Counted from the first letter of the stretch, positions 7,865 through 16,460 are shown. The stretch: 64,000 bases of DNA from DASQBT01 sp049578545 (GCA_049578545.1 JBAUMF010000117.1:1-64000); one strand, 5' to 3'. The notes: a model not told the origin generated them from the letters alone. A program made the numbers and translations.

Positions 7865-8218
7865 ATGAACACGCAAATGACAAGAGTCCGCCGAGCGCGA
7901 AGAACCCGCGCCAAAATCGCGGCCGTCAAGGCAATTCGTCTCGCGGTGCACCGCAGTAACTGTCATATCTATGCCCAGATTATTTCTGCAGATGGTGGCA
8001 AGGTTCTCACCTCCGCGTCCTCAATCGAAAAAGACATTCGGGGCCAGATTTCCAATGGCGGTAACAAGGCAGCCGCTGCATTGGTAGGCAAGCGTGTTGC
8101 AGAAAAAGCGAAGGCCTTGGGCATTGACAAGGTAGCGTTTGACCGCAGCGGTTTCAAGTATCACGGCCGGGTGAAGGCTTTGGCAGAGTCTGCACGGGAA
8201 AATGGACTCGTATTCTAA
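7865..8218 (+). CDS. rplR: 50S ribosomal protein L18
   Basis: L18 binds 5S rRNA together with L5 and L25. The 117-residue chain has the basic N terminus, LAVHRSNCHIYAQII in the first beta strand region, GNKAAAALVGKRVAEKAKALGI in the middle, and the ending FDRSGFKYHGRVKALAESARENGL. It sits in the standard spc order between rplF and rpsE, 13 bases before the latter. Confidence 0.98.
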   Translation: MNTQMTRVRRARRTRAKIAAVKAIRLAVHRSNCHIYAQIISADGGKVLTSASSIEKDIRGQISNGGNKAAAALVGKRVAEKAKALGIDKVAFDRSGFKYHGRVKALAESARENGLVF

Positions 8219-8231
8219 AAGGTAGGGCAAG

Positions 8232-8741
8232 ATGGCTCGCACTGATATGACTGAAGAGCGCGGAGATGGTCTGCGTGAAAAAATGATCGGCGTTAACCGC
8301 GTCAGCAAGACGGTTAAAGGCGGCCGAATCCTGGGTTTTGCCGCGCTGACGGTGGTTGGTGACGGAGATGGCGGCATTGGCATGGGCAAGGGCAAATCCC
8401 GTGAAGTCCCTGTTGCGGTGCAAAAGGCCATGGAAGAGGCACGCCGCAAAATGGTCAAAGTCAGCCTCAAGAATGGCACCTTTCATCACCCTATCGTGGG
8501 TAAGCATGGTGCATCCGTTGTGCTGATCCAGCCTGCGTCGGAAGGTACAGGAATCATTGCTGGCGGTGCCATGCGTGCTGTGTTTGAGGTGATGGGCGTG
8601 CAAAATGTTCTGGCCAAGTGCTTGGGATCAACCAATCCCTACAATGTTGTGCGTGCAACAATCAATGGCCTGATGCAAATGTCGACGCCGTCCGAAATTG
8701 CTGCCAAGCGGGGTAAGTCGGTTGAAGAAATTCTAGGATAA
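8232..8741 (+). CDS. rpsE: 30S ribosomal protein S5
   Basis: S5 acts at the mRNA entry channel and influences decoding fidelity. The 169-residue protein has the double-stranded RNA-binding-like N domain with VNRVSKTVKGGRILGFAALTVVGDG and GMGKGKSREVPVAVQKAMEEAR, and the C domain with GTGIIAGGAMRAVFEVMGVQN. Length and signatures are normal. rpmD starts four bases after its stop. Confidence 0.98.
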   Translation: MARTDMTEERGDGLREKMIGVNRVSKTVKGGRILGFAALTVVGDGDGGIGMGKGKSREVPVAVQKAMEEARRKMVKVSLKNGTFHHPIVGKHGASVVLIQPASEGTGIIAGGAMRAVFEVMGVQNVLAKCLGSTNPYNVVRATINGLMQMSTPSEIAAKRGKSVEEILG

Positions 8742-8744
8742 GCC

Positions 8745-8930
8745 ATGACAGACGCAAAACAAATCAAGGTTACCCTGATCAAAAGCATCATTGGCACCAA
8801 GGCGCCTCATCGTGAGTGTATTAAAGGTTTGGGGCTACGCCGCCTCCACCATACTGTGGAGTTGCAGGATACGCCTGCCATTCGCGGTCTGATCAACAAG
8901 GTTAGCTATCTCGTGAAGGTTGAGGGTTAA
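8745..8930 (+). CDS. rpmD: 50S ribosomal protein L30
   Basis: L30 is a small peripheral large-subunit protein. The 61-residue product has the family core KVTLIKSIIGTKAPHRE followed by GLGLRRLHHTVELQDTPAIRG. It is the shortest gene of the spc block and is followed by rplO after one base, so the pair is almost certainly coupled. Confidence 0.97.
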   Translation: MTDAKQIKVTLIKSIIGTKAPHRECIKGLGLRRLHHTVELQDTPAIRGLINKVSYLVKVEG

Positions 8931-8931
8931 G

Positions 8932-9366
8932 ATGGAATTGAACACTCTGAAACCAGCTACAGGCTCCAAACACGCCAAGCGTCGAGTGGGCCGCGGCATT
9001 GGTTCAGGCTTGGGCAAAACTGCGGGCCGTGGACACAAGGGTCAGCATTCCCGTTCCGGGGGTTACAAGAAAGTCGGCTTTGAAGGCGGCCAAATGCCGT
9101 TGCAACGTCGTCTACCCAAACGCGGCTTTGTTTCACTGAGCCGCGGGGATACGGCTGAAGTTCGGCTGTCTGATCTTTCCCGCATTGCAATGGATGAGGT
9201 CGATATTCTGGTGTTAAAGCAAGCTGGCGTGATTCCTGCCACTGCCAAATCAGCCAAAGTCATTCTATCGGGCGAACTGGGCAAGGCTGTAAAACTTAAG
9301 GGCATTAGTGCCACCAAGGGCGCCCGTGCAGTCATTGAGGCTGCAGGCGGCAGTATTGCCGAGTAA
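8932..9366 (+). CDS. rplO: 50S ribosomal protein L15
   Basis: L15 is a late-assembling large-subunit protein with an extended basic N terminus. The ATG at 8932 gives 144 residues: MELNTLKPATGSKHAKRRVGRG, then GSGLGKTAGRGHKGQHSRSGG and GFEGGQMPLQRRLPKRGF, all conserved. The C-terminal globular part ends near ARAVIEAAGGSIAE. An upstream in-frame start within rpmD is unlikely. Confidence 0.98.
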   Translation: MELNTLKPATGSKHAKRRVGRGIGSGLGKTAGRGHKGQHSRSGGYKKVGFEGGQMPLQRRLPKRGFVSLSRGDTAEVRLSDLSRIAMDEVDILVLKQAGVIPATAKSAKVILSGELGKAVKLKGISATKGARAVIEAAGGSIAE

Positions 9367-9398
9367 ACGACTGCAAGAGTTGAAATAGGAAAGCGACC

Positions 9399-10724
9399 TT
9401 GGCCACCTCGTCTCCCACGACAGGACTTGCTTCGGGCAAGTTTGCCGACCTCAAGCGACGCTTGTGGTTCCTGATAGGTGCACTGATCGTATATCGTATT
9501 GGTGCGCATATCCCCGTGCCGGGAATTGACCCTCGGGTATTGGAGCAGTTATTTCAGTCCCAACAGAATGGCATCCTGGGCATGTTCAACATGTTCTCAG
9601 GCGGTGCGCTCAAGCGTTTCACCGTGTTTGCCCTTGGCATCATGCCCTATATCTCCTCTTCAATTATCGTTCAGCTCTTGACGGTGGTATCTCCCCAACT
9701 GGAGGCATTGAAGAAGGAAGGTGAATCGGGACGCCGCAAGATTACCCAGTACACCCGCTATGGCACGGTATTTCTGGCACTGTTTCAGGGATTGGGCATT
9801 GCAATTGCACTTGAGGCGCAGCCAGGTCTGGTGCTGGAGCCTGGCTTCATGTTCCGTATTACGACGGTAACAACGCTGACCGCCGGAACCATGTTCCTGA
9901 TGTGGCTGGGCGAGCAAATTACCGAGCGTGGCATCGGCAATGGCATTTCGATCATTATTTTCGGCGGCATTGTCGCCGGCCTTCCCCAGGCGGTCGGGGG
10001 CATGCTTGAGTTGACACGCACTGGTGCGTTCTCGATACCGCTCGTGCTGATCCTGTTTATCCTGGCATTGGCTGTGATAGCCTTTGTCGTTTTTGTCGAA
10101 AAGGGCCAGCGCAAGATTCTAGTTAACTATGCCAAGCGACAAGTTGGCAAAATGGTGGTGGGGGGGCAAAGTTCCCATCTGCCGCTTAAGCTGAATATGT
10201 CGGGCGTGATCCCGCCAATTTTTGCGTCCAGTATTATTCTTTTTCCGGCTACGCTGGCAGGATGGTTTGGTTCGAGTGACCGAATGGTATGGCTCAAGGA
10301 CCTTGCCTCGACGTTGTCTCCAGGTCAGCCGATTCACATGGTTCTATATTCAGCGGCCATTATTTTCTTTTGCTTTTTCTATACTGCCCTGGTGTTCAAT
10401 CCCAAGGAAACGGCAGATAACTTGAAGAAGAGCGGTGCGTTTGTTCCCGGCATTCGCCCAGGAGATCAAACCGCACGTTATATAGACAAGATCATGACCC
10501 GGCTGACGCTCGTTGGCGCCTTATATATCACCTTCGTGTGTCTGATACCGGAGATCTTGATTGCCAATTGGAATGTGCCGTTCTATTTTGGTGGCACGTC
10601 CTTGTTGATTATCGTTGTGGTGACGATGGACTTCATGGCTCAGGTACAGGCCTACATCATGAGTCATCAGTACGAAAGCTTGCTCAAGAAGGCCAATTTC
10701 AAAGGTGGCTTGGTCGGGCGTTAA
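9399..10724 (+). CDS. secY: Protein translocase channel subunit SecY (TTG start)
   Basis: SecY is the ten-helix channel of the Sec translocon in the inner membrane. The 441-residue sequence has the first helix after FADLKRRLWFLIGALIVYRIG, the plug/GVMPYISSSIIVQLLT-like region (here LGIMPYISSSIIVQLL), GIGNGISIIIFGGIV, the basic cytoplasmic loop with EKGQRKILVNYAKRQVGK, and the C-terminal SHQYESLLKKANFKGG. The frame opens with TTG at 9399 after an AGGA ribosome-binding site (9387-9390); no ATG lies between rplO and the first conserved residues. It is followed by infA after two bases. Confidence 0.97.
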   Translation: MATSSPTTGLASGKFADLKRRLWFLIGALIVYRIGAHIPVPGIDPRVLEQLFQSQQNGILGMFNMFSGGALKRFTVFALGIMPYISSSIIVQLLTVVSPQLEALKKEGESGRRKITQYTRYGTVFLALFQGLGIAIALEAQPGLVLEPGFMFRITTVTTLTAGTMFLMWLGEQITERGIGNGISIIIFGGIVAGLPQAVGGMLELTRTGAFSIPLVLILFILALAVIAFVVFVEKGQRKILVNYAKRQVGKMVVGGQSSHLPLKLNMSGVIPPIFASSIILFPATLAGWFGSSDRMVWLKDLASTLSPGQPIHMVLYSAAIIFFCFFYTALVFNPKETADNLKKSGAFVPGIRPGDQTARYIDKIMTRLTLVGALYITFVCLIPEILIANWNVPFYFGGTSLLIIVVVTMDFMAQVQAYIMSHQYESLLKKANFKGGLVGR

Positions 10725-10726
10725 GT

Positions 10727-10945
10727 ATGGCTAAGGACGATGTCATCCAGATGCAGGGTGAAGTAGTTGAAAACCTGCCGAATGCCACCTTTCGAGTCAA
10801 ACTGGAAAACGGGTATGTCGTTCTTGGGCACATTTCAGGCAAGATGCGTATGCACTACATCCGCATATTGCCGGGCGACAAGGTGACTGTGGAATTGACG
10901 CCTTATGATTTAACCAAGGGCCGGATTGTGTTCCGGGCCAAATAA
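10727..10945 (+). CDS. infA: Translation initiation factor IF-1
   Basis: IF-1 is a 72-residue OB-fold factor that occupies the ribosomal A site during initiation. The sequence starts MAKDDVIQMQGEVVENLPN and has HISGKMRMHYIRILPGDKVTVEL, typical of the family. The ATG at 10727 is two bases from the secY stop. Placement of infA between secY and rpmJ is common in betaproteobacteria and many other bacteria, unlike in E. coli. Confidence 0.97.
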   Translation: MAKDDVIQMQGEVVENLPNATFRVKLENGYVVLGHISGKMRMHYIRILPGDKVTVELTPYDLTKGRIVFRAK

Positions 10946-10977
10946 CAAGTTGCCTTAGGTGGCACTAGGAGAATGAC

Positions 10978-11091
10978 ATGCGAGTACAGGCATCAGTCAA
11001 GAAGATTTGCCGTAAATGCAAGATCGTGCGCCGCAAGGGCGTGGTTAGGGTGATCTGTGAGGATCCTCGCCACAAACAGCGCCAAGGCTAA
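10978..11091 (+). CDS. rpmJ: 50S ribosomal protein L36 (zinc-ribbon type)
   Basis: This very short gene encodes 37 residues, MRVQASVKKICRKCKIVRRK and onward to EDPRHKQRQG. The zinc ligands C11, C14, C27 and H32 are present, so this is the zinc-binding form. A good RBS (AGGAG, 10967-10971) precedes the ATG. It lies between infA and the alpha-operon genes, its standard place. Confidence 0.96.
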   Translation: MRVQASVKKICRKCKIVRRKGVVRVICEDPRHKQRQG

Positions 11092-11181
11092 CTGGCGACA
11101 TGGGTGCGCTTAGGATTTGAGCCCTATGGATTTGAGCCTAAGCGTGGTAAAATTTCTTGTTTTATGTTCGGAGCATAGCGA

Positions 11182-11538
11182 ATGGCCCGTATTGCAGGGG
11201 TAAACATTCCAAACCATCAACACGCTGAGATCGCGTTGACGGCAATTTTTGGCATTGGCCGCACGACAGCACGCAAGATTTGCGAGAGGGCCGGCATTGC
11301 CGCTTCCTCCAAGGTCAAGGACTTGTCTGATTCTGACATGGAAAAGCTGCGTGATGGCGTTTCCAGTCACACAGTCGAAGGTGATCTGCGCCGTGAAGTA
11401 ACCATGAATATCAAGCGTCTGATGGATCTCGGATGCTATCGTGGAGTGCGCCATCGCAAGGGATTGCCTGTCCGAGGTCAACGCACTCGTACCAATGCAC
11501 GTACCCGTAAGGGCCCACGCAAAGCGATCAAGAAATAG
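11182..11538 (+). CDS. rpsM: 30S ribosomal protein S13
   Basis: S13 is in the 30S head and contacts the P-site tRNA and L5. The 118-residue product starts MARIAGVNIPNHQHAEIALTAIFGIG (helix-two-turn-helix) and ends in the conserved basic tail GLPVRGQRTRTNARTRKGP. It is the first gene of the alpha operon after a 90-base gap, in which two TTGAGC repeats and a TAAAAT occur. Their spacing does not make a convincing promoter. Confidence 0.98.
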   Translation: MARIAGVNIPNHQHAEIALTAIFGIGRTTARKICERAGIAASSKVKDLSDSDMEKLRDGVSSHTVEGDLRREVTMNIKRLMDLGCYRGVRHRKGLPVRGQRTRTNARTRKGPRKAIKK

Positions 11539-11548
11539 GGAATGCTAG

Positions 11549-11944
11549 ATGGCTAAAACAGCAGCTGCCACCCGTGTGCGCAAGAAGGTCAAAAAGAATG
11601 TGGCGGAAGGAATTGTCCACGTTCACGCCTCCTTCAATAACACGATTATTACCATCACTGACCGCCAGGGTAACGCCCTTTCGTGGGCCACTTCCGGAGG
11701 CGCAGGCTTCAAGGGCTCACGTAAATCCACCCCCTTTGCCGCTCAGGTTGCTGCCGAAAACGCCGGCAAGATGGCACTGGAATATGGTGTAAAAAATCTG
11801 GAAGTGCGTATTAAGGGTCCGGGCCCCGGCCGTGAGTCTTCCGTTAGGGCGCTGAATGCTCTGGGTTTTAAAATCACCTCCATTTCTGATGTGACGCCGG
11901 TGCCACACAATGGCTGCCGGCCTCCCAAGAAGCGTCGTATTTAA
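11549..11944 (+). CDS. rpsK: 30S ribosomal protein S11
   Basis: S11 lines the platform of the 30S subunit near the E site. The 131-residue chain contains GIVHVHASFNNTIITITDRQGN, the GGAGFKGSRKSTPFAAQ segment, and the terminal DVTPVPHNGCRPPKKRRI, where an isoaspartate has been reported in other bacteria. It lies ten bases after rpsM and 14 before rpsD. Confidence 0.98.
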   Translation: MAKTAAATRVRKKVKKNVAEGIVHVHASFNNTIITITDRQGNALSWATSGGAGFKGSRKSTPFAAQVAAENAGKMALEYGVKNLEVRIKGPGPGRESSVRALNALGFKITSISDVTPVPHNGCRPPKKRRI

Positions 11945-11958
11945 TAAAGGTCTGGATC

Positions 11959-12588
11959 ATGGCAAGAAATCTGGATGCAAAATGCCGTCAGTGCCGTCGG
12001 GAAGGTGAAAAACTATTCCTTAAGGGCGAAAAGTGCTTCACCGACAAGTGCGCAATTGAACGCCGCAGTTACGCCCCCGGCCAGCATGGCCAGAAGAGTG
12101 GTAGCCGGTTATCTAACTACGGTGTGCAACTACGGGAAAAACAAAAGATCCGCCGTATTTACGGTGTCCTCGAAGGCCAGTTCCGGCTGTTATACAAGGA
12201 GGCCGATCGCCGCAAGGGGGTAACCGGTGAAAACCTGCTGGGCTTGCTGGAAAGCCGCCTGGATACGGTTTGCTATCGGATGGGATTCGGCGCTTCCCGC
12301 ACCGAGGCTCGGCAGGTGGTCCGCCACAACGGAATCCGGGTCAATGGAAGGCGAGTCAATATCCCCTCTTTCCAGGTTCGCGCGGGTGATGTTATTGAAG
12401 TGGCTGAAAAGGCCAAAGCGCATCTGCGCATCAAGGGTGCCGTCGAAGCTGCCGAAGGTCGTGGTTTCCCGGAGTGGGTCGAAGTTGACGGCAAGGGGCT
12501 GAAGGGCACCTTCAAGGCCATGCCTCAACGTTCCGAACTGCCGCCCACGATCAATGAATCACTGGTGATCGAACTGTATTCCAAGTAA
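11959..12588 (+). CDS. rpsD: 30S ribosomal protein S4
   Basis: S4 nucleates 30S assembly at the 5' domain of 16S rRNA and in E. coli represses the alpha operon. The 209-residue protein has an N-terminal region with four cysteines (CRQCRREG and later CFTDKCAIERR), suggesting zinc binding. The KQKIRRIYGVLEGQFR segment and the S4 RNA-binding domain (LESRLDTVCYRMGFGASRTE) follow. rpoA starts 31 bases downstream. Confidence 0.98.
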   Translation: MARNLDAKCRQCRREGEKLFLKGEKCFTDKCAIERRSYAPGQHGQKSGSRLSNYGVQLREKQKIRRIYGVLEGQFRLLYKEADRRKGVTGENLLGLLESRLDTVCYRMGFGASRTEARQVVRHNGIRVNGRRVNIPSFQVRAGDVIEVAEKAKAHLRIKGAVEAAEGRGFPEWVEVDGKGLKGTFKAMPQRSELPPTINESLVIELYSK

Positions 12589-12619
12589 TCGCTTAATTGC
12601 GTTCTAAGGAAAAAGCCGC

Positions 12620-13600
12620 ATGTCTGCTATTCAGGATTTTCTCAAGCCTCGCATCGTCGAAGTGGACCGCATGTCTCCCCTGCATGCCAAGGTCACCATG
12701 GAGCCCTTCGAAAGGGGCTATGGACACACTTTGGGCAATGCCCTACGTCGCATCTTGTTGTCTTCCATGACGGGCTACGCACCGACGGAGGTCAAGATTA
12801 CGGGCGTCGTGCATGAATATTCCAACATTGAAAGTGTGCAGGAAGATGTCGTTGATATTCTGCTCAACCTCAAGGGTGTTGCATTCAAGCTGCACAATAG
12901 GGGTGATGTCACCCTCAAGCTCGAAAAGGAAGGTGAAGGCGTTGTGACGGCGGGCGATATTCAGCTGCCCCATGACGTGGAAGTACTCAACCCCGATCAC
13001 ATCATTGCTCACCTGACCAAGGGCGGAAAGCTGGAAATGGAGGTCCGTGTTGAAAGCGGCCGTGGCTACCAACCTGTACCCGCACGCAAGGTTGATGCTG
13101 ATTCTCGCAGTGTAGGATCCATTCTTGTTGATGCTTCCTTCAGTCCCGTGCGCCGGGTAGCTTATGCCGTCGAAAGCGCACGTGTTGAACAGCGTACTGA
13201 CTTGGATCGTCTGGTAATCGATATCGAAACGAATGGAGTGGTTGAGCCCGAAGAAGCGGTGAGAACTGCAGCACGTATTCTTGTTGACCAACTGTCAGTG
13301 TTTGCCGATTTGAAGGGCACCGAGAGCAGCGCGGCCGCTCCAAGTGCACCTCAGGTCGACCCCATCCTCTTGCGCCCCGTTGACGATCTGGAACTTACCG
13401 TTCGCTCAGCCAACTGTCTCAAGGCTGAAAACATTTACTACATTGGTGACCTGATCCAGCGGACCGAAACCGAATTGCTCAAGACCCCAAACCTCGGTCG
13501 CAAGTCACTCAACGAGATCAAGGAAGTGCTTGCCTCCCGCGGACTGGCTCTGGGCATGAAACTGGAAAACTGGCCGCCCGCTGGTTTGGAAAAATCCTGA
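12620..13600 (+). CDS. rpoA: DNA-directed RNA polymerase alpha subunit
   Basis: The alpha subunit dimerises to start RNA polymerase assembly, and its C-terminal domain contacts UP elements and activators. The 326-residue sequence contains FERGYGHTLGNALRRILLSSM in the N-terminal domain and EVKITGVVHEYSNI. After a flexible Ala/Ser-rich linker comes the C-terminal domain with ELTVRSANCLKAENIYYIGDL and TPNLGRKSLNEIKEVL. Order rpsD-rpoA-rplQ is standard. Confidence 0.98.
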   Translation: MSAIQDFLKPRIVEVDRMSPLHAKVTMEPFERGYGHTLGNALRRILLSSMTGYAPTEVKITGVVHEYSNIESVQEDVVDILLNLKGVAFKLHNRGDVTLKLEKEGEGVVTAGDIQLPHDVEVLNPDHIIAHLTKGGKLEMEVRVESGRGYQPVPARKVDADSRSVGSILVDASFSPVRRVAYAVESARVEQRTDLDRLVIDIETNGVVEPEEAVRTAARILVDQLSVFADLKGTESSAAAPSAPQVDPILLRPVDDLELTVRSANCLKAENIYYIGDLIQRTETELLKTPNLGRKSLNEIKEVLASRGLALGMKLENWPPAGLEKS

Positions 13601-13687
13601 ACGGCGGTTTGAAGCAACAGCAATAAGAACAAGTGAGGGGCATCATGGCAGGTGCCCTATCCCAAGAAAAGTGAAAGGAAATACGCC

Positions 13688-14077
13688 ATGCGTCATCGTC
13701 AATCGAACCGCAAACTTAATCGCACTACCAGCCATCGGCTGGCGATGTTCCGCAACATGAGCAACTCGCTGTTGCGCCATGAAGCGATCAAGACCACCCT
13801 GCCAAAGGCAAAAGAATTGCGCCGTGTGGTGGAGCCGATCATTACGATGGGCAAGACCCCCAGCCTTTCTAATCGACGTTTGGCATTCGATCGGCTGCGT
13901 GATCGGGAGATGGTCAGCAAGGTATTCGATGAACTGGGGCCGCGTTACGCCAAACGACCCGGTGGCTATCTGCGCATCCTCAAGTTTGGTTTCCGCGTAG
14001 GTGACAATGCACCCATGGCACTGGTCGAACTGGTTGATCGTCCTGAAACGACCGAAGAAGCCCCCACTGCCGAGTAA
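13688..14077 (+). CDS. rplQ: 50S ribosomal protein L17
   Basis: L17 lies close to the tunnel exit. The ATG at 13688 gives 129 residues starting MRHRQSNRKLNRTTSHRLAMFRN, the conserved N terminus. An upstream in-frame start at 13652 would add 12 residues not found in the family. It contains LLRHEAIKTTLPKAKELRRVVEP and ends with an acidic-alanine tail. A strong terminator follows and closes the ribosomal superoperon. Confidence 0.97.
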   Translation: MRHRQSNRKLNRTTSHRLAMFRNMSNSLLRHEAIKTTLPKAKELRRVVEPIITMGKTPSLSNRRLAFDRLRDREMVSKVFDELGPRYAKRPGGYLRILKFGFRVGDNAPMALVELVDRPETTEEAPTAE

Positions 14078-14102
14078 GTAGGTGCTAACGCTAAGAAACA
14101 AG

Positions 14103-14127
14103 AAAGCCGGCAAATTGCCGGCTTTTT
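14103..14127 (+). terminator. Intrinsic terminator of the ribosomal superoperon
   Basis: AGCCGGC (14105-14111) pairs with GCCGGCT (14117-14123) around a short A/T loop and is followed by five T residues. The A-rich run before the stem and its position 26 bases after rplQ make this a textbook rho-independent terminator. Confidence 0.9.
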
Positions 14128-14194
14128 GCATTTGATTCCTTGCCAGATTTGCGCATGAGACTCATATTTTCAAGACATTGAAGGGGTGGAACGG

Positions 14195-14929
14195 ATGATC
14201 GTACTGTTTACGGACTTCGGCATGCACGATCCCTATGTCGGCCAGGTCAAGGCTAAATTGGCAGTGCTGGCACCCAGCCAGAAGGTAGTGGACCTGCTGC
14301 ATCAGGTGCCGGACTACAACGCCCATGCAGGCGCACATCTCATTGCCGCCTTTGCGCCGACTTATCCTCCGGGTGCTGTGTTCATGTGTGTCGTTGATCC
14401 TGGTGTGGGTACGGAACGAGACGGGGTCGTAGTCACGGCGGGCGGGCATTGGTTTGTCGGGCCGGACAATGGCTTGCTTTCCATCGTGGCGGCAAGAAAC
14501 ACCGATACAAGGATATGGCGCATCGAGTGGCAGCCGGAAGATGCTTCTGCCACCTTCCATGGCCGCGACATCTTCGCCGTCATTGCCGCTCTTATCGCCA
14601 ATGGAGAGTTTCCAGGCGACAAGCTGGGGGAGATGGCCAAGCTACATGTCGAATTTGATGCCGCCGACCTGCCGCGTGTGATCTATATCGACCACTACGG
14701 CAATGCATGGAGCGGCATCCGCGGGGCGGGCCTACCTAAAGCCACCCGTGTCGTCGCCCGTGATGCAGAGTTCCGACACGCTGAAACCTTCGGCATCGTT
14801 GGCAAGGGAGAAGGTTTCTGGTTTGCGAACAGTGTGGGGCTGTTGGAAATGGCAATCAACCGGGGCAACGCCGCTGAGAAATTGGGGTTGAAGGTTGGAG
14901 ACAGGGTGCAGCTGTTCAAGCCGAATTAA
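14195..14929 (+). CDS. SAM hydroxide adenosyltransferase family protein (DUF62)
   Basis: Members of this family (SAM_adeno_trans, PF01887) hydrolyse S-adenosylmethionine to adenosine and methionine; fluorinases and chlorinases are relatives. The 244-residue product shows the family hallmarks: FTDFGMHDPYVG at the N terminus, the SAM-contacting aspartates, VDPGVGTERDG, and GPDNGLLS. The second domain contains YIDHYGNAWSGI. The ATG at 14195 follows GGGGTGGAACGG; a GTG nine bases earlier is less likely. The stop overlaps the convergent glycerate kinase gene by four bases. Hydrolase rather than halogenase activity is inferred from the family; I did not identify the halide-loop insertion. Confidence 0.85.
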   Translation: MIVLFTDFGMHDPYVGQVKAKLAVLAPSQKVVDLLHQVPDYNAHAGAHLIAAFAPTYPPGAVFMCVVDPGVGTERDGVVVTAGGHWFVGPDNGLLSIVAARNTDTRIWRIEWQPEDASATFHGRDIFAVIAALIANGEFPGDKLGEMAKLHVEFDAADLPRVIYIDHYGNAWSGIRGAGLPKATRVVARDAEFRHAETFGIVGKGEGFWFANSVGLLEMAINRGNAAEKLGLKVGDRVQLFKPN

Positions 14930-16182
14930 GCGGCAAGGGTGAGCCTGAAGTCATTCACATTTGTCCTGGTGGGGCCGGACACAACCAGATCATTTAGTGC
15001 ATCGAAAAACGCAAAGGCATTATTTTCATCAAGCATCTGTTCTGCATCCAGCCCCAGGGCCCTGGCTTTTGTTGGAGTGTCAGGAGTCCATAGCGCACCG
15101 GCATTGGGTTCGGTTCCATCTATCCCGTCGGTGTCGCAGGCCAGCGCCCAGATATTGTTGACATTCCTTAAGGCCAATCCCAGCGCGAGAAGGTATTCGG
15201 TGTTTCGTCCGCCACGTCCAAGCGGATTACTCACGGTAACAGTGGTTTCACCGCCAGAGAGCAGGGCGAAAGGGCGGGGTGCAGTCTGCATAAGTTGACT
15301 CATCAGATTGGCGTGAGCCTGGGCAAGCTTGCGTGATTCGCCTTCGGCCTCACCGAAGTTGAAGACGTTGAAAGCTTCGCCACGCAAAAAGGCCTCGGCC
15401 GCGGCAAGCGACTGCCGTGCGCTGCCAATGATACGGTTTTCTACTTTGTTGAACATCATGGCACCGGGCTTGGGTGTATCGGGAACAACGCCCCGCTGCC
15501 CCTGTTCCAGGTAAGCACTAACTGAAGCCGGCGGGTTAATGGAATAACCGTGCAGTACAGCCAGGGCGTCTGCATGAGTAGTAGGATCAGGTGCGCAGGG
15601 GCCTGACGCGACGTGAGTGGGGTCATCCCCGACCACGTCGGAAATAATCAGCGCAACGATAGGCGCAGGCGAAAGGGCTGCAACCCGGCCCGCGGAGAAT
15701 CGGGTCAGGTGCTTGCGCACCACGTTGATATCCTGGATCGGTGCGCCACTCGTCAGCAAGGCATTGGTTACAGCGCGCAGTTCATTCAGGGTGACACCTT
15801 CCACCGGCAGGGCCAACAGGCTCGATCCACCGCCAGATAACAATACGAGTAGCAGGTCATCCGGGGTCAGGCCCTTTATGGCTTCAAGCATCCGGCTAGC
15901 TGCTTCGGCGCCGCGCCCGTCTGGCAGGGGGTGGCTGCCTTCCATAATCTCAATTCGCCGGGTCGCCAAGCCATGCTGGTGGCGGGTAACCGCGAGGCCT
16001 GACAAAGGCAGCAACGGCGGCCAGTTGTCCTCCACCGCTTTGGCCATCGCGGCCGCCGCTTTGCCGCCGCCGACGACAAGCGTCCTGCCCTTGGGTGGGG
16101 CAGGCAGGTGCTGAGGAACGAGATTCAGTGGATTGGCAGCCTCCAAAGCAACCTGAAACGCCGTTAGCAATATTTCACGCAT
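14926..16182 (-). CDS. Glycerate 2-kinase (MOFRL family; GckA/TtuD type)
   Basis: This 418-residue protein (ATG at 16180-16182; a longer reading frame begins at 16203) belongs to the DUF4147/MOFRL kinases, which phosphorylate glycerate at C2 and are often annotated as hydroxypyruvate reductase. Evidence: LVVGGGKAAAAMAKAVE, the segment LLVLLSGGGSSLLALPVEGVT, the lysine-containing NVVRKHLTRFSAGRVA, and the C-terminal MOFRL part with LSGGETTVTV and ACDTDGIDGTEPNAGA. It feeds glycerate from glycolate or tartrate breakdown into glycolysis. It is convergent with the SAM hydrolase gene, with a four-base overlap. Confidence 0.9.
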   Translation of the reverse strand: MREILLTAFQVALEAANPLNLVPQHLPAPPKGRTLVVGGGKAAAAMAKAVEDNWPPLLPLSGLAVTRHQHGLATRRIEIMEGSHPLPDGRGAEAASRMLEAIKGLTPDDLLLVLLSGGGSSLLALPVEGVTLNELRAVTNALLTSGAPIQDINVVRKHLTRFSAGRVAALSPAPIVALIISDVVGDDPTHVASGPCAPDPTTHADALAVLHGYSINPPASVSAYLEQGQRGVVPDTPKPGAMMFNKVENRIIGSARQSLAAAEAFLRGEAFNVFNFGEAEGESRKLAQAHANLMSQLMQTAPRPFALLSGGETTVTVSNPLGRGGRNTEYLLALGLALRNVNNIWALACDTDGIDGTEPNAGALWTPDTPTKARALGLDAEQMLDENNAFAFFDALNDLVVSGPTRTNVNDFRLTLAA

Positions 16183-16231
16183 AGCCAGACTATATCGCCT
16201 CAACCTATTGTGCGACCAAGAACACTATGTA

Positions 16232-16252
16232 TAATAAGAATCGTTATCATTA
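16232..16252. promoter_or_regulatory. Fur-box-like operator
   Basis: The sequence TAATAAGAATCGTTATCATTA matches the A/T-rich hexamer pattern of a Fur box (the reverse strand reads TAATGATAACGATTCTTATT). It lies in the divergent region between the glycerate kinase and the HemP-like/bfd/bfr genes, about 20 bases upstream of the first of these. Iron-dependent control of the rightward genes is inferred. Confidence 0.6.
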
Positions 16253-16274
16253 CTGTTAATAAGTACGAGCACTG

Positions 16275-16460
16275 ATGGAAGCTATGCAGAACTCAGTGGT
16301 TGCAGCTTTGAAAAGGGTGCCCCTGAAACCTGGCCCTAAGGGCACAGGAACGACGATTCTGGTTTCTTACCAGTTTCCCAGGGTCAGCAATGAAATCGTG
16401 ATTGAGCATGAGAGTAAGCCATCCCAATTGCGCCACACGCGCAACGGGTATCAATCCTGA
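16275..16460 (+). CDS. HemP-like small protein, possibly frameshifted at its end
   Basis: A 61-residue reading frame directly downstream of the Fur-box-like site. Its second half, EIVIEHESKPSQLRHTRNG, resembles the HemP family (typically EIVIxHxGxxYRLRxTxNGKLILTK), small proteins cotranscribed with heme/iron genes. Instead of the usual KLILTK ending the frame gives YQS and stops. In another frame the same bases read SILTNQ, so a small indel near 16447-16452 may have changed the terminus, or the protein has diverged. Context (Fur site, bfd, bfr) supports an iron link. It could also be a chance ORF. Confidence 0.45.
   Translation: MEAMQNSVVAALKRVPLKPGPKGTGTTILVSYQFPRVSNEIVIEHESKPSQLRHTRNGYQS

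Noticed and set aside
13652..13687. N-terminal extension of rplQ
   Set aside because: L17 proteins start MRHR; the added residues are not conserved and the ATG at 13688 is well placed.
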